This document shows positions 32,610 to 42,139 of a stretch of DNA of 64,000 bases, piece after piece. The notes beneath the pieces were generated by a model, which made no database searches, was not told where the DNA came from, and saw only the letters and a program-made list of their open reading frames with translations. The position numbers were made by a program, and so were the translations under genes. Within the stretch, counting starts at the first letter, position 1, and the number at the start of each line of letters is the position of its first letter. This stretch comes from Sphingobacterium haloxyli (GTDB lineage: Bacteria; Bacteroidota; Bacteroidia; Sphingobacteriales; Sphingobacteriaceae): contig NZ_PVBQ01000003.1 in the NCBI RefSeq assembly GCF_002980525.1, positions 248,001 to 312,000 on the forward strand, in the 5' to 3' direction.

Positions 32610-33521
32610 ATGAAGAAAGTTAAAGGATTAATAGTAGCGACATTTGCTGCATACAAATCGGATGGATCAATCAATTTTGATTTAATACCTGCGATTACAG
32701 AGTACATGGTGCAACAAAAAGTGAAGGGGATATTCATTTGTGGTACAAACGGGGAGGGGCCAAGCCTTTCGACGGAGGAAAGAATGCAGGTAGCGGAAGC
32801 CTATATGAAAGCTGTTCGTGGTCGTTTACTGGTGTTTGTGCATGTTGGACATAGCTCCGTTAAGGAGGCAAGGCGTTTGGCAGCGCACGCGGAATCCATG
32901 GGAGCGGATTATATCTCTGCCGTCTCTGCTTTCTATTTTAAACCAAATACGGTTAAAAACCTGATAGATAGTATGGCAGAAATTGCATCGGCAGCTCCTA
33001 ACACACCTTTTTATTATTACCATATTCCAAACATTACAGGTATTCAGGTGGATATGATTGAATTTTTGGAATTGGCGGAAGAATATGTGCCTACCTTTGC
33101 TGGTATAAAATATACAGCCTCTACCATAAACGAATATCAGGCGTGTTTGCATTATAAGGGAGGTAAATACGATATCCTTTTCGGATACGATGAACTGTTG
33201 CTTCCTGCACTGGCGGTAGGTGCACAAGGAGCTATTGGCAGTACATATAACTATGCTGCCCGCCTCTATATCGAGGTGATGAATTTATTTGAGCAACGGA
33301 AAATTAAGGAAGCAGAACAACTCCATTTCCATGCGGTGGAGATGGTACAATTGATCGTGAAGTATGGTCCAATCCCTACACAACGGTCTATTATGAAAAA
33401 GATAGGTTTAGATCTAGGAGATCCTCGGTTGCCATTACAGTCGTTAGACGCTGAATCAGAACATAGACTCTATGAAGATCTGACCGCTTCTGGTTTTTTG
33501 GAATTGGTCAATGGTTTATAG
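32610..33521 (+). CDS. nanA: N-acetylneuraminate lyase
   Basis: A 303-residue class I aldolase of the DHDPS/NanA family. It cleaves N-acetylneuraminate to N-acetylmannosamine and pyruvate in the cytoplasm. GTNGEGPSL (45-53) binds the keto-acid carboxylate, Tyr137 lies in YYYHIP, and Lys167 in GIKYTAS is the Schiff-base lysine. The YYYHIP motif and the sialidase context favour NanA over dihydrodipicolinate synthase. ManNAc-processing enzymes do not follow in this window. Confidence 0.95.
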   Translation: MKKVKGLIVATFAAYKSDGSINFDLIPAITEYMVQQKVKGIFICGTNGEGPSLSTEERMQVAEAYMKAVRGRLLVFVHVGHSSVKEARRLAAHAESMGADYISAVSAFYFKPNTVKNLIDSMAEIASAAPNTPFYYYHIPNITGIQVDMIEFLELAEEYVPTFAGIKYTASTINEYQACLHYKGGKYDILFGYDELLLPALAVGAQGAIGSTYNYAARLYIEVMNLFEQRKIKEAEQLHFHAVEMVQLIVKYGPIPTQRSIMKKIGLDLGDPRLPLQSLDAESEHRLYEDLTASGFLELVNGL

Positions 33522-33530
33522 ACCTCGTAT

Positions 33531-34616
33531 ATGCGCGATGTATTTTTATTATTACTACTACCCGTTATAACTATGGTATCTTGCAACGTTGGAGATGCGC
33601 AGCATCACAGAAATGACTGGAAATGGTCTATGATGCCCCCTGTTCCGGATACATTAGGTTTTGCGGGATCTTTCGCCGGAAAGCTCGATGATGGAATTAT
33701 CCTGTTAGGAGGCGCTAATTTTCCTGACGGAAAGTTGCCGTGGGAAGGTGGCAAGAAGCATTGGACCGATAAGATATTCTTTTTAGAGGACAATAGCAGG
33801 GAATGGCTCGAACGCGGTAGATTGCCTATACGTTTGGGATATGGTGCTTCTGCTAGTTTGGAAAATGCTTTTTACGTAGGTGGAGGAAGTAATGAAACAG
33901 GACATCAGGACAAGGTATACAGAATAACGTTGGAGAATGATTCTTTACAGACTGTAGAGCTCCAGCCGTTGCCGATGCCGCTTGCTAATATGTCGGGTAT
34001 ACGCGTTGGAACCTCGTGGTATATTGTCGGAGGGACAACTAAGCCGGATGCGGTACAGGCGGAGAATGTATGTTTCCGGATGGATTTAAAGCAACCTGAG
34101 GATGGTTGGGATGTCTGCCCCCCTTTGCCGGGAGATGGTAGAATGCTAGCGGTTCTAGGAACTGATGGAAAGGCTCTGTATGTTTTTTCGGGTGTGGCGC
34201 TTAGAGACGGTCAAAGACAGTATTTACGGGATACGTACCGTTATCGGCCTGGGGAGGGTTGGGCAAAATTGACAAATCTTCCCCGTGCTGTCGCAGCGGC
34301 GCCCAGTCCTTGTTTCTATGATTCCGATAACGAGCAATTTTTCATCTTCGGAGGAGACGATGGAGAACTGGCGCAGATGCAATTAGGTAGGGGCCATCCA
34401 GGATTCTCTAATAGAATCCATATGTTCGATGTAGAGCGGCAAAAATGGTATGATCAGCAAACCATGGACTTGTTGGATAGCTTACCTCCTGTAACCACAA
34501 CAGCCATTGTTGTGCGAGACACGGTAGTGTTACCAATGGGAGAGGTGAAGCCGGGTATCAGGACATCACAGGTTATTCAAGGGAGCATGCTACCTCATAA
34601 AGCGAAGAATCTATGA
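33531..34616 (+). CDS. nanM: Kelch-type sialic acid mutarotase (NanM-like)
   Basis: A 361-residue protein with signal peptide and lipobox (MVSC). It is a kelch beta-propeller of the NanM/cyclically permuted mutarotase type: GFAGSFAGKLDDGIILLGGANFPDG, GYGASASLENAFYVGGG, YIVGG, FIFGGDDG and PMGEVKPGIRTSQV. NanM speeds conversion of alpha- to beta-N-acetylneuraminate in the periplasm. It sits between nanA and the MFS gene and overlaps the latter by 4 nt. Confidence 0.93.
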   Translation: MRDVFLLLLLPVITMVSCNVGDAQHHRNDWKWSMMPPVPDTLGFAGSFAGKLDDGIILLGGANFPDGKLPWEGGKKHWTDKIFFLEDNSREWLERGRLPIRLGYGASASLENAFYVGGGSNETGHQDKVYRITLENDSLQTVELQPLPMPLANMSGIRVGTSWYIVGGTTKPDAVQAENVCFRMDLKQPEDGWDVCPPLPGDGRMLAVLGTDGKALYVFSGVALRDGQRQYLRDTYRYRPGEGWAKLTNLPRAVAAAPSPCFYDSDNEQFFIFGGDDGELAQMQLGRGHPGFSNRIHMFDVERQKWYDQQTMDLLDSLPPVTTTAIVVRDTVVLPMGEVKPGIRTSQVIQGSMLPHKAKNL

Positions 34617-35836
34617 GAAATCAGTCAACATTTTATATCTGGTTTGTGGTTGCGGCATTGTGGGTCGTAGCTTTCTTAAATTACTTTGATCGCATATTGA
34701 TTACTTCGATGCGTGATCCTATCGTGAACGAGTTTAACTTGACTGATGCCCAGTTCGGGTTGCTGACGACCATTTTTCTCATCGCATACGGTCTGTTTAG
34801 TCCGCTTGGGGGTTATTTGGCCGACAAGTATGCCCGCAAAACACTGATCGTTTTCTCGGTGTTTGTGTGGTCGCTGATGACGATTTGGACGGGTTATTGC
34901 CGTTCGTTTGAAGAAATGCTGGTTTCACGGTTCTTGATGGGCGTCAGTGAGGCCTGTTATATTCCAGCTGGACTTGCCATGATTACAGACTACCATCGTG
35001 GCAGAAGCCGATCGTTGGCTACCGGGTTGCATATGAGTGGTTTATATGCGGGAATGGCGCTGGGTGGGGTGGGCGGATACATGGCCGATTTATGGGGATG
35101 GAGATTCGGGTTTCATTTGTTCGGTTTTATCGGTGTGGCTTACGCTGTAATCCTGTGGTTTACGCTAGTCGAATATCGAGACAGAGAAAGTGCTGCAGAT
35201 AAAAAAGCTATCGCTGGTTCCGAAAAGACGATAGCTGTGGGACAGACTTTTCGCGCTATATTCCAATTACGCTCATTTTATATTGTTCTTATTTATTTTG
35301 CCATACTTGGAATGGCGAATTGGATCGTGAATGGTTGGATGCCTACGTTCTTGAAACAACAATATGTGCTGGATTTAGGAGCAGCGGGACTCTCTGCGAC
35401 GGGATATATTCAAATAGGCTCCTTCGCCGGAGTTGTATTGGGTGGACTTCTGGCAGATTATTGGGTGCGCAAATCTGCTAAGGGAAGATTATATGCCATT
35501 GTTCTGGGGTTTGTATTGGGGGCGCCCTGTTTGTTCTTGCTGGCATCGACCTCGACGTTTGGTATTGCTATCGCGGGAATGGTTGTCTTCGGTTTAGGTA
35601 GAGGATTCAATGATGCTAATTTAATGCCGCTCTTGCGACAAATTGTGGAGGGAAGGTACGTGGCAACGGCCTACGGATTCTTAAATTGTCTTAGCACCAT
35701 TGTAGGTGGTATAATGGTATACTTGGGCGGAGCACTGATGGATGCGCAGATTGGACTGTCCGTCATTTATCAGTTTACCGCGATCCTGTTACTCTGCGGA
35801 ACGTTAAGCTTATTATTGGTGAAGATCAAATGGTGA
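34613..35836 (+). CDS. MFS transporter, probable sialic acid importer
   Basis: A 407-residue major facilitator with 12 predicted helices. The motif GGYLADKYARKTLIVFSV (about 66-83) between helices 2 and 3 is the MFS signature, and the central loop is charged (about 184-205). It starts with the ATGA overlap to nanM, so it is tightly coupled to it. The context makes it the inner-membrane importer of N-acetylneuraminate; transport of another acid sugar cannot be excluded. Last gene of the operon. Confidence 0.88.
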   Translation: MRNQSTFYIWFVVAALWVVAFLNYFDRILITSMRDPIVNEFNLTDAQFGLLTTIFLIAYGLFSPLGGYLADKYARKTLIVFSVFVWSLMTIWTGYCRSFEEMLVSRFLMGVSEACYIPAGLAMITDYHRGRSRSLATGLHMSGLYAGMALGGVGGYMADLWGWRFGFHLFGFIGVAYAVILWFTLVEYRDRESAADKKAIAGSEKTIAVGQTFRAIFQLRSFYIVLIYFAILGMANWIVNGWMPTFLKQQYVLDLGAAGLSATGYIQIGSFAGVVLGGLLADYWVRKSAKGRLYAIVLGFVLGAPCLFLLASTSTFGIAIAGMVVFGLGRGFNDANLMPLLRQIVEGRYVATAYGFLNCLSTIVGGIMVYLGGALMDAQIGLSVIYQFTAILLLCGTLSLLLVKIKW

Positions 35837-35845
35837 CAGGACTGA

Positions 35846-35882
35846 ACGAACCGATTAACTTATCAGATTGTAATCGGTTCGT
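35846..35882. terminator. Bidirectional terminator between MFS gene and smc
   Basis: Perfect 12-bp stem (35846-35857 with 35871-35882) with a 13-nt loop between the converging genes. There is no long T-run, so efficiency is uncertain. Confidence 0.65.
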
Positions 35883-35887
35883 CAAGA

Positions 35888-38800
35888 TTATGCTACATCC
35901 CGCAGATCTACCGGTACTACACGTGAAACCCCTTGCTCGACCATGGTCACTCCGTAAATAATATCCGTGCTCGCAATCGTTCGTTTGTTGTGCGAAACGA
36001 TGATAAACTGTGAGTTCTTCGAGAAATCTTTAATGATATTATTGAACTTGTCGATGTTGGTGTCGTCCAATGGGGCATCCACTTCGTCGAATATACAGAA
36101 TGGAGCTGGTTTTAGAAGGTATAACGAGAATAATAACGCTGTTGCGGTCAGGGTTTTCTCTCCACCGGATAATTGGTTAATCGACAACGGCCGCTTGCCT
36201 TTCGGACGTGCAATAATGTCAATATCTGATTCCAACGGATTGGCAGGATCGGTTAATACCATGTCGCACGAATCTTCTTGATTAAACAGGGAACGAAATA
36301 CATGCACAAAGTTTTCACGAACGGTATTGAACGCGTGCATAAATTTGTCGTTGGCCGTTTGGTCTATCTCGTTGATAGTCGCCATCAACGAGGCTTTCGC
36401 ATCAAGCAAGTCATTTTTCTCTTTGGCAATAAAGTCGTGCCGTTCCTGTATTTCGTCGTATGCTTCTTTTGCCATCGGATTGATGGAACCATATGCATCT
36501 AACTGCTTTTTGAATTTGTCGCAAGCTGTTGCCAATTCCTCTTGACTGGCGGAAATCTCTGGCATGTCTCCTTCGAGCAATGACTGGATATCAATGTTAA
36601 ACTCGACCGATAAACGCTCTTTCAAACTATTAAGGTCAATCTGTAAAGCGGTCTTCTTATCTTTTAATTCGGATAATAGAAAATCATCTTGATCTTTGCT
36701 ACGACGTAATTTGGTTATTTCTTCTTCCAATTCGTTAATCATCCGGCGTGTGGTATAGAAGTCTTCTTCGATTTCTTGAAGACCTTTTTCCAATTCCTCT
36801 TTTTGCGCATACATCGCCACTAGATCTTCGTCGTTATGATCCGCAATGTGAGAGGTATCTTTCATATCTACTTTCACCTGTTCGTACTCCAACGAATTTT
36901 TCGCTATCCTAGCTTCGAAAGCTTCTTGTTGACTTTCTCTATATTCCAAATCTTTTTGCAAGCTGGAAACTTTATTTTGCTGCTGGTGGAAACGGATGTT
37001 TTCCTGATTGAACGATGCCGACTTTTCGTTTAGGGTCTCGGCAATTTCAGCATAGGCATTTTGCAATTCTGTTAATTGCTTTTGCCCCGATTCTGCCTCT
37101 ACTTTCAATATCTGTAACTCCGGCTCTGCTTTTTGCAGCTCGTACTGGATTACTGTAATCTTGCTTTCAATATCCTGTTTACGGTGCTGACTGTTGGCAA
37201 TGAATGTTTGATATTGTTCTTGTTTGGTTTTTACGGAAATCAACTCGTTGTTTAAACGATTTAATACCATACGAAGTTCATCGATAATATCTTTTTGCGA
37301 GGCAACGCGCAATGTGGCTAATTTGTTGACGTTATCCGCCTCGTCCTGCTGTAATTTTTCGATTTTATGGTTGAGCTCCTTGATCTCTTTGGTAAGGCTT
37401 TCCAGATTTTTCGCCCGACCAATACGTTTCCCTTCAAATAGGCCAACGGAACCTCCATTTAGGCCTAAGCGGTTTTTAGAGAACTTTCCCTCGGGATGCA
37501 AGATGACCAAATCGCCATTTGGTAAGGCTTCTTCTAAGCTATCTGAAGCTTCGGTTTTTAGTAAAAATACATGTTGCAACAGTTGCTCGCAGAGTAAGCT
37601 GTATTTTTTATCGACTTTAACAACCTCTAAAGCAGGAATCGTATTTTCAGGCGTTTGTGGTTTGGTTTTGACCGCCTGAATAGCATCTAACACGAAAAAG
37701 TTTGCTTTTCCGCGGGATGCGTCGCTCAGTAATTGAATGGCCTGCACGGCTTCTTTTTGGTCTTGTACCACATAATGGTTCATGACCGACTCCAGGTAGT
37801 TTTCGATAGCCACCCGATATTCCTCTTTACAAAAGAGAATATCCGAAAAGAGAGGGTATGACTTCTTCCAACCGGCGTTTTTGCGTAAAAATTTAATGGA
37901 TTCTGGGAAACCCTCGAGGTTATCCACTAGAGACTTGGTAAGGTTATATTCGTTTTGCTTTGCGTCTACCAAACGAGATTCTCGATTTAATTGCGCACGT
38001 GTTTCATTCAATTGTTCTTCAACGGATTGGATCTGTTGTTGCAACGCGTTTTCAGCTTGCATAGCAGCATCGTATTGGCTTTGTTGCTGTTCCACTCGTT
38101 CTTCCAGATCGTCCACGGCTTTGTTGAACTCATTGAGTTCTTCCACCTTAGCGGAAGCATCCGTCATCGTACGTACCGATTCCTGTTGTAAAGCTTCCTT
38201 TTGGATGTTTAGAACAGCAATATCTTTTTCTAATTTATAAATGCTGTTCTGCAGCTCGCTGTTCTGTTGGGTAAAACTGTCTAGCTTCGCTTTTGCCGAT
38301 GATTGTTGTCCCCGAAGTTCTTCTACTTCCGTTTGGTTACGGTCGATATCTAATCGAAAAACATCCAGTTTTCCTTGTTCCTCAAAAAGCTCTTCATTCA
38401 GTCTTTTTAGTGTATATTGAACGTGCTCTAGTTGCTTTTTGTCGTTGTTAAGTTCAGCTGTGATTCGGGTCTCTTTTTCCTGCAAATGAATGATACGTTC
38501 ATTTTTTATCTTTTTATCCGATTCGTAAGAACGAATTTTGTTGACATACTCGTTTGTGCTCTTTTGTTGTGTCGCTAGGTTTTTTTCTTTGGCGAGAATA
38601 TCTTCGCGTAAGGTGCGTAGCTGGTTTTCGTGACTTTCAATCTTGGCCGATGTTTGCTTGATACGTTCTTGCTGCGCATGTTCTTGTTCGGCGATGCGTT
38701 CCAAATCCGTGCTGAACCCGTCCAAACGGTAATACGCTAGTCCAACGCTGGCTTCGCGGTATTCCTCTTTAAGTTGAAAATATTTATCGGCTTTCTTGGC

Positions 38801-39424
38801 CTGCGTTTCGAGTTGTTTTAAATTCTTGTTGATCTCATAAAGAAGATCATCGACTCGGTCCAAATCGGCTTCCGTGTCCTTGAGTTTGGACAAGGTCTGC
38901 TTTTTCCGTACCTTGTATTTGGAAATACCGGATGCTTCCTCAAACAGATTTCGGCGAGAGTTGTCTTTATTGTTGATGATTTCATCAATCATCTTCAGTT
39001 CAATAATCGAGTAGGTGTCTGCGCCTAAACCGGTGTCTAAAAAGAGGTCGGTAATATCTTTTAAGCGGCATTTCACATCGTTCAAACGGTATTCGCTATC
39101 GCCATTTCGATAAAGTTTACGGGTAATGGTAACGGTCGAAAATTCGGTCGGGAGCAGTTTGTTATCGTTCTCAAAGGTTAAGGATACTTCGGCCAAGTTT
39201 GCGGGCTTCCGGTTTGCGGTTCCGTTAAAGATGATGTTTTCCATCTTTTCCGAACGCAACATTCGTGTACTCTGTTCACCTAAAACCCACCGAATAGCAT
39301 CCACAACGTTCGATTTGCCACATCCGTTGGGTCCAACAATAGCGGTGACACCTTCGTTAAAGTTAATGGTAATCTTATCCCCGAAGCTCTTAAATCCTTT
39401 AATCTCTAATTTTACTAACTGCAT
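35888..39424 (-). CDS. smc: Chromosome segregation protein SMC
   Basis: A 1178-residue SMC ATPase that compacts and segregates the chromosome, normally with ScpA and ScpB. Walker A GPNGCGKSN (about 31-39), long coiled coils, a hinge at about 510-660, the signature LSGGEKTLTATALLFS and Walker B FCIFDEVDAPLDDTN near the C-terminus. Length is normal. The scpA and scpB genes are not in the window. Confidence 0.97.
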   Translation of the reverse strand: MQLVKLEIKGFKSFGDKITINFNEGVTAIVGPNGCGKSNVVDAIRWVLGEQSTRMLRSEKMENIIFNGTANRKPANLAEVSLTFENDNKLLPTEFSTVTITRKLYRNGDSEYRLNDVKCRLKDITDLFLDTGLGADTYSIIELKMIDEIINNKDNSRRNLFEEASGISKYKVRKKQTLSKLKDTEADLDRVDDLLYEINKNLKQLETQAKKADKYFQLKEEYREASVGLAYYRLDGFSTDLERIAEQEHAQQERIKQTSAKIESHENQLRTLREDILAKEKNLATQQKSTNEYVNKIRSYESDKKIKNERIIHLQEKETRITAELNNDKKQLEHVQYTLKRLNEELFEEQGKLDVFRLDIDRNQTEVEELRGQQSSAKAKLDSFTQQNSELQNSIYKLEKDIAVLNIQKEALQQESVRTMTDASAKVEELNEFNKAVDDLEERVEQQQSQYDAAMQAENALQQQIQSVEEQLNETRAQLNRESRLVDAKQNEYNLTKSLVDNLEGFPESIKFLRKNAGWKKSYPLFSDILFCKEEYRVAIENYLESVMNHYVVQDQKEAVQAIQLLSDASRGKANFFVLDAIQAVKTKPQTPENTIPALEVVKVDKKYSLLCEQLLQHVFLLKTEASDSLEEALPNGDLVILHPEGKFSKNRLGLNGGSVGLFEGKRIGRAKNLESLTKEIKELNHKIEKLQQDEADNVNKLATLRVASQKDIIDELRMVLNRLNNELISVKTKQEQYQTFIANSQHRKQDIESKITVIQYELQKAEPELQILKVEAESGQKQLTELQNAYAEIAETLNEKSASFNQENIRFHQQQNKVSSLQKDLEYRESQQEAFEARIAKNSLEYEQVKVDMKDTSHIADHNDEDLVAMYAQKEELEKGLQEIEEDFYTTRRMINELEEEITKLRRSKDQDDFLLSELKDKKTALQIDLNSLKERLSVEFNIDIQSLLEGDMPEISASQEELATACDKFKKQLDAYGSINPMAKEAYDEIQERHDFIAKEKNDLLDAKASLMATINEIDQTANDKFMHAFNTVRENFVHVFRSLFNQEDSCDMVLTDPANPLESDIDIIARPKGKRPLSINQLSGGEKTLTATALLFSLYLLKPAPFCIFDEVDAPLDDTNIDKFNNIIKDFSKNSQFIIVSHNKRTIASTDIIYGVTMVEQGVSRVVPVDLRDVA

Positions 39425-39806
39425 ATGTTATGCCTTATTTCTCAAAAAAATAAACAGGCGAAAATACAGTTTTTTAGGCAGAATTAAAAAGCGTAATGCT
39501 TATGAGTAGTTTAGACAAATTTAGTATCTCTTCTAGTCGACTATCGGGATGAAAATCCAGAACGTCAAGCAATTTTGAATTTTGGTAGCTATGTGATACT
39601 TGCACATGTTGCTATCTCGGTATTTAATAAAGCAAAGTTATAGAAATCAAGAAAATGTTTTTTAAGATGGCAGAAGAGTTATTCTTTCTTGTAAATAGGG
39701 TAAGCTGTTTATGCCATTTTGAATACCTATTGTAAAACATAAAATATTATGGTAACTTGGGACTACATTTAACTAACAACATTTTTAAACATTAATAACA
39801 AAAACC
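39425..39806. other. Intergenic region between smc and the lipoprotein gene
   Basis: A 382-nt gap between divergently transcribed genes. I find only very short reading frames (for example 16 codons from 39500) and no RNA gene. It is A/T-rich and must hold the promoters of smc and of the gene at 39807, but no clear TAnnTTTG box could be picked. Confidence 0.5.
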
Positions 39807-40718
39807 ATGTGTCACTTCATCAAACTATCATTAGGTTGCTTTTTTTTGACTAGCTTAATTAGTTGTCATTCGGAGAATTTTTCAATTTTGCCGGATATCA
39901 GCACTAGCATAGCTGAAACAAAACTAGCTGAAAATTATCAACCCCTCCCTTCAAACGTCTTCATTCAAAAAACCTATGTTGAAATGCGAGCCGATTGGTT
40001 CTCTATACACAAAAAAGAGGCTCTATCTAAAGCGGGCTACCCCAATATAACCGAGCAGTTCACCAATACGCCTGTAAAGCGCTTCCTTGAGGTTATCGAA
40101 AACCTCTCCAAAGATTCGGGTATCAATGTTCATTTCGCCGCGGAAAAACAGGATGAAGCCGCGTTGCGGTTGCTGTTTGTTCGGGCCGACGAGAATTTTA
40201 AGGATGTGGGGGATTACTATCAATTGAATCCGGATGGCTCGTTCGCTAAAATAGCTAACCGTATCGACGTAGAGGAGTTGAAAAACAATTATAAAAAGGG
40301 TATAAAGACAGTTTTGGACAAAACCACGGATGCTACATACGGAGAAACGGAGCTTGTTCATTTCAATAAGGAGACAATTAGTGAAATAAGGCGGGAAATT
40401 GCTTACCAGGCCGCACGCGGTACCGTTACCGGCATCACCACCAAAATCCTGTCGTTAGGCGATGAAGAGACCGAAGAACGCATTGCTCGGGATAAAAAAG
40501 ACAGAATTCTACAGCGCCTCACGATCCTCTTCACCTATGTTGACAAAAGCAACCAGGAAACTGATTTCGAGACAATTGATCGCGAGCGATATCTCGGTAC
40601 CATTGCGATCCAAAACCAAGGCATTGTCAAAGGATTGGTTGCTGCGAAGAGCCAGGGTGTCAGTGGTTTGAATAGTGGCAATCCTATTCCTCCACCGCCA
40701 CCTCGAGGGGAGATATAG
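39807..40718 (+). CDS. Hypothetical lipoprotein
   Basis: A 303-residue protein with signal peptide and lipobox LISC (about Cys20). The body is mixed alpha/beta and charged, without a domain I recognise. The C-terminus is a proline run (NPIPPPPPRGEI). It precedes, on the same strand, a polytopic membrane protein, a histidine kinase and a response regulator. It may be an envelope sensor part of that group, but co-transcription is unproven. Confidence 0.65.
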   Translation: MCHFIKLSLGCFFLTSLISCHSENFSILPDISTSIAETKLAENYQPLPSNVFIQKTYVEMRADWFSIHKKEALSKAGYPNITEQFTNTPVKRFLEVIENLSKDSGINVHFAAEKQDEAALRLLFVRADENFKDVGDYYQLNPDGSFAKIANRIDVEELKNNYKKGIKTVLDKTTDATYGETELVHFNKETISEIRREIAYQAARGTVTGITTKILSLGDEETEERIARDKKDRILQRLTILFTYVDKSNQETDFETIDRERYLGTIAIQNQGIVKGLVAAKSQGVSGLNSGNPIPPPPPRGEI

Positions 40719-40733
40719 TAGCCTTTATATTTG

Positions 40734-41387
40734 ATGAATATCACGTATTATATCTACTTAGGAGTTCTAACCCTGGCTGTATTGACGGCTATCGTTAGCC
40801 TAAAGCGAGGGTTACATTCTTCTATTGCTGTAATCGCTTTAGTGGTGCTATACACAGGCTTAGTGGAGTGGAGTGTTTTCTATAAAATGGAATTTATGCC
40901 GGATAAAACAAACGTGCAGATGTACAACTTCTTTCACCTTGTGCAATATCTAGCGTTTGCTTATTATTTTCAGCAGATTATTCAATCGTGCAAGGTTCGA
41001 AAAGTGATTCAGGTCTTTCTGTATCTGTACCCAGTATTTTGGTATCTGTTAGTGTTCTTTGTCTTTGAATTTAACGAATGGAATAGTTATGTATTTGTAG
41101 TAGGGGGTGTGTGCACGATTCTGTGGGCGGTTATCTATTGTTACGAACTACTGGCAGCAGATGAGCCTGTTATATTACGTTATAATAGCGAGTTCTGGAT
41201 TGCCATTGGTTTGGTTTTCTTTTATGTATGTAGTGTGCCTTATATGGGCATGTTCAATTTTTTGGCTAATCTTCATGTTGATTTGGCCTATATTCTGAAA
41301 ATACCCTTACAAATCTCCAATATCGTGATGTATTCGCTGTTCACCTATGCTTTTATATGCCAGTTGACCATTATCAAGAAATCTTAG
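40734..41387 (+). CDS. Polytopic membrane protein upstream of a histidine kinase
   Basis: A 217-residue protein with about seven predicted helices (near 4-22, 28-46, 64-82, 88-108, 113-133, 147-167 and 182-210) and very short loops. I do not recognise a family. Its end overlaps the histidine kinase start by 31 nt, so the two are translationally coupled, and it could be the kinase's sensory partner. Confidence 0.75.
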   Translation: MNITYYIYLGVLTLAVLTAIVSLKRGLHSSIAVIALVVLYTGLVEWSVFYKMEFMPDKTNVQMYNFFHLVQYLAFAYYFQQIIQSCKVRKVIQVFLYLYPVFWYLLVFFVFEFNEWNSYVFVVGGVCTILWAVIYCYELLAADEPVILRYNSEFWIAIGLVFFYVCSVPYMGMFNFLANLHVDLAYILKIPLQISNIVMYSLFTYAFICQLTIIKKS

Positions 41388-42139
41388 CCGTTATTATCAC
41401 GGTTGTCTTGCTGTTTATGGCTTTGCTGTGCGTGATGGTGTTGATCATGTTCAACCATCAACGCCGAAAATTCCGTTACCGGGAAGAGAAAAAGGCGATG
41501 TCCGAAGCCTACCAGAAGCAATTGTTGGAATCGCGACTGGAAATGCAAGAGGAGACCTTTGATTCCATCAGTCGAGAGATACACGATAACGTGGGGCAAC
41601 TGCTGAGCTTAGCCAAGGTACAGCTGAACATTGCCGGGCAAAGTGCCACCGCCGACAAGGATCTGCTCGAAGATATCAAGTCCAACGTAGGGCAGGCCAT
41701 GACAGATCTGCGCGACATCGCCAAAAGCCTGAGCAGTGAACGGTTGCAATGGATACCGCTAACGCAGGCTGTTAGCCAGGAACTGCAGCGTATTGGGCGC
41801 AACGGTTTGATGCAATGCCACCTACGTACGGTAGGCGAGGAGCATCCTCTTCCTGAGCAAAGTAAGACCATCGCTTTTCGCATCGTGCAGGAAAGTCTAC
41901 AGAATATCTTGAAACACGCGCAGGCTACTGAAATAGACGTCTTGTTCGACTTTCGCGACAGCGGGTTGCGCATTCATATCCATGATAACGGTCTCGGTTT
42001 CGATACCGAAAAAGCCGCGACAGGAGGCCTCGGCCTACAAAACATCAAAACCCGGGCGGCGCTTATGGGTGGTCTCGTTGATATCAATAGCGCCTCGGGA
42101 GAAGGTACAACTATTATATTACATGTTCCTTATGACTAA
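41357..42139 (+). CDS. NarL-type sensor histidine kinase
   Basis: A 260-residue kinase with one N-terminal membrane helix (about 9-31), a short coiled coil, a HisKA_3 dimerisation domain with the phospho-acceptor His76 (REIHDNVGQ) and a HATPase_c domain (HDNGLGFD, GGLGLQNIKTRAALMGG). There is no extracellular sensor domain of its own, so sensing may depend on the membrane protein encoded just upstream. The last 8 nt overlap the response regulator gene. Confidence 0.93.
   Translation: MPVDHYQEILAVIITVVLLFMALLCVMVLIMFNHQRRKFRYREEKKAMSEAYQKQLLESRLEMQEETFDSISREIHDNVGQLLSLAKVQLNIAGQSATADKDLLEDIKSNVGQAMTDLRDIAKSLSSERLQWIPLTQAVSQELQRIGRNGLMQCHLRTVGEEHPLPEQSKTIAFRIVQESLQNILKHAQATEIDVLFDFRDSGLRIHIHDNGLGFDTEKAATGGLGLQNIKTRAALMGGLVDINSASGEGTTIILHVPYD

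Noticed and set aside
37224..37679. Open frame antisense to smc
   Set aside because: It lies in the SMC hinge/coiled-coil coding region and is Ser/Leu/Phe-rich as expected for a reversed frame.
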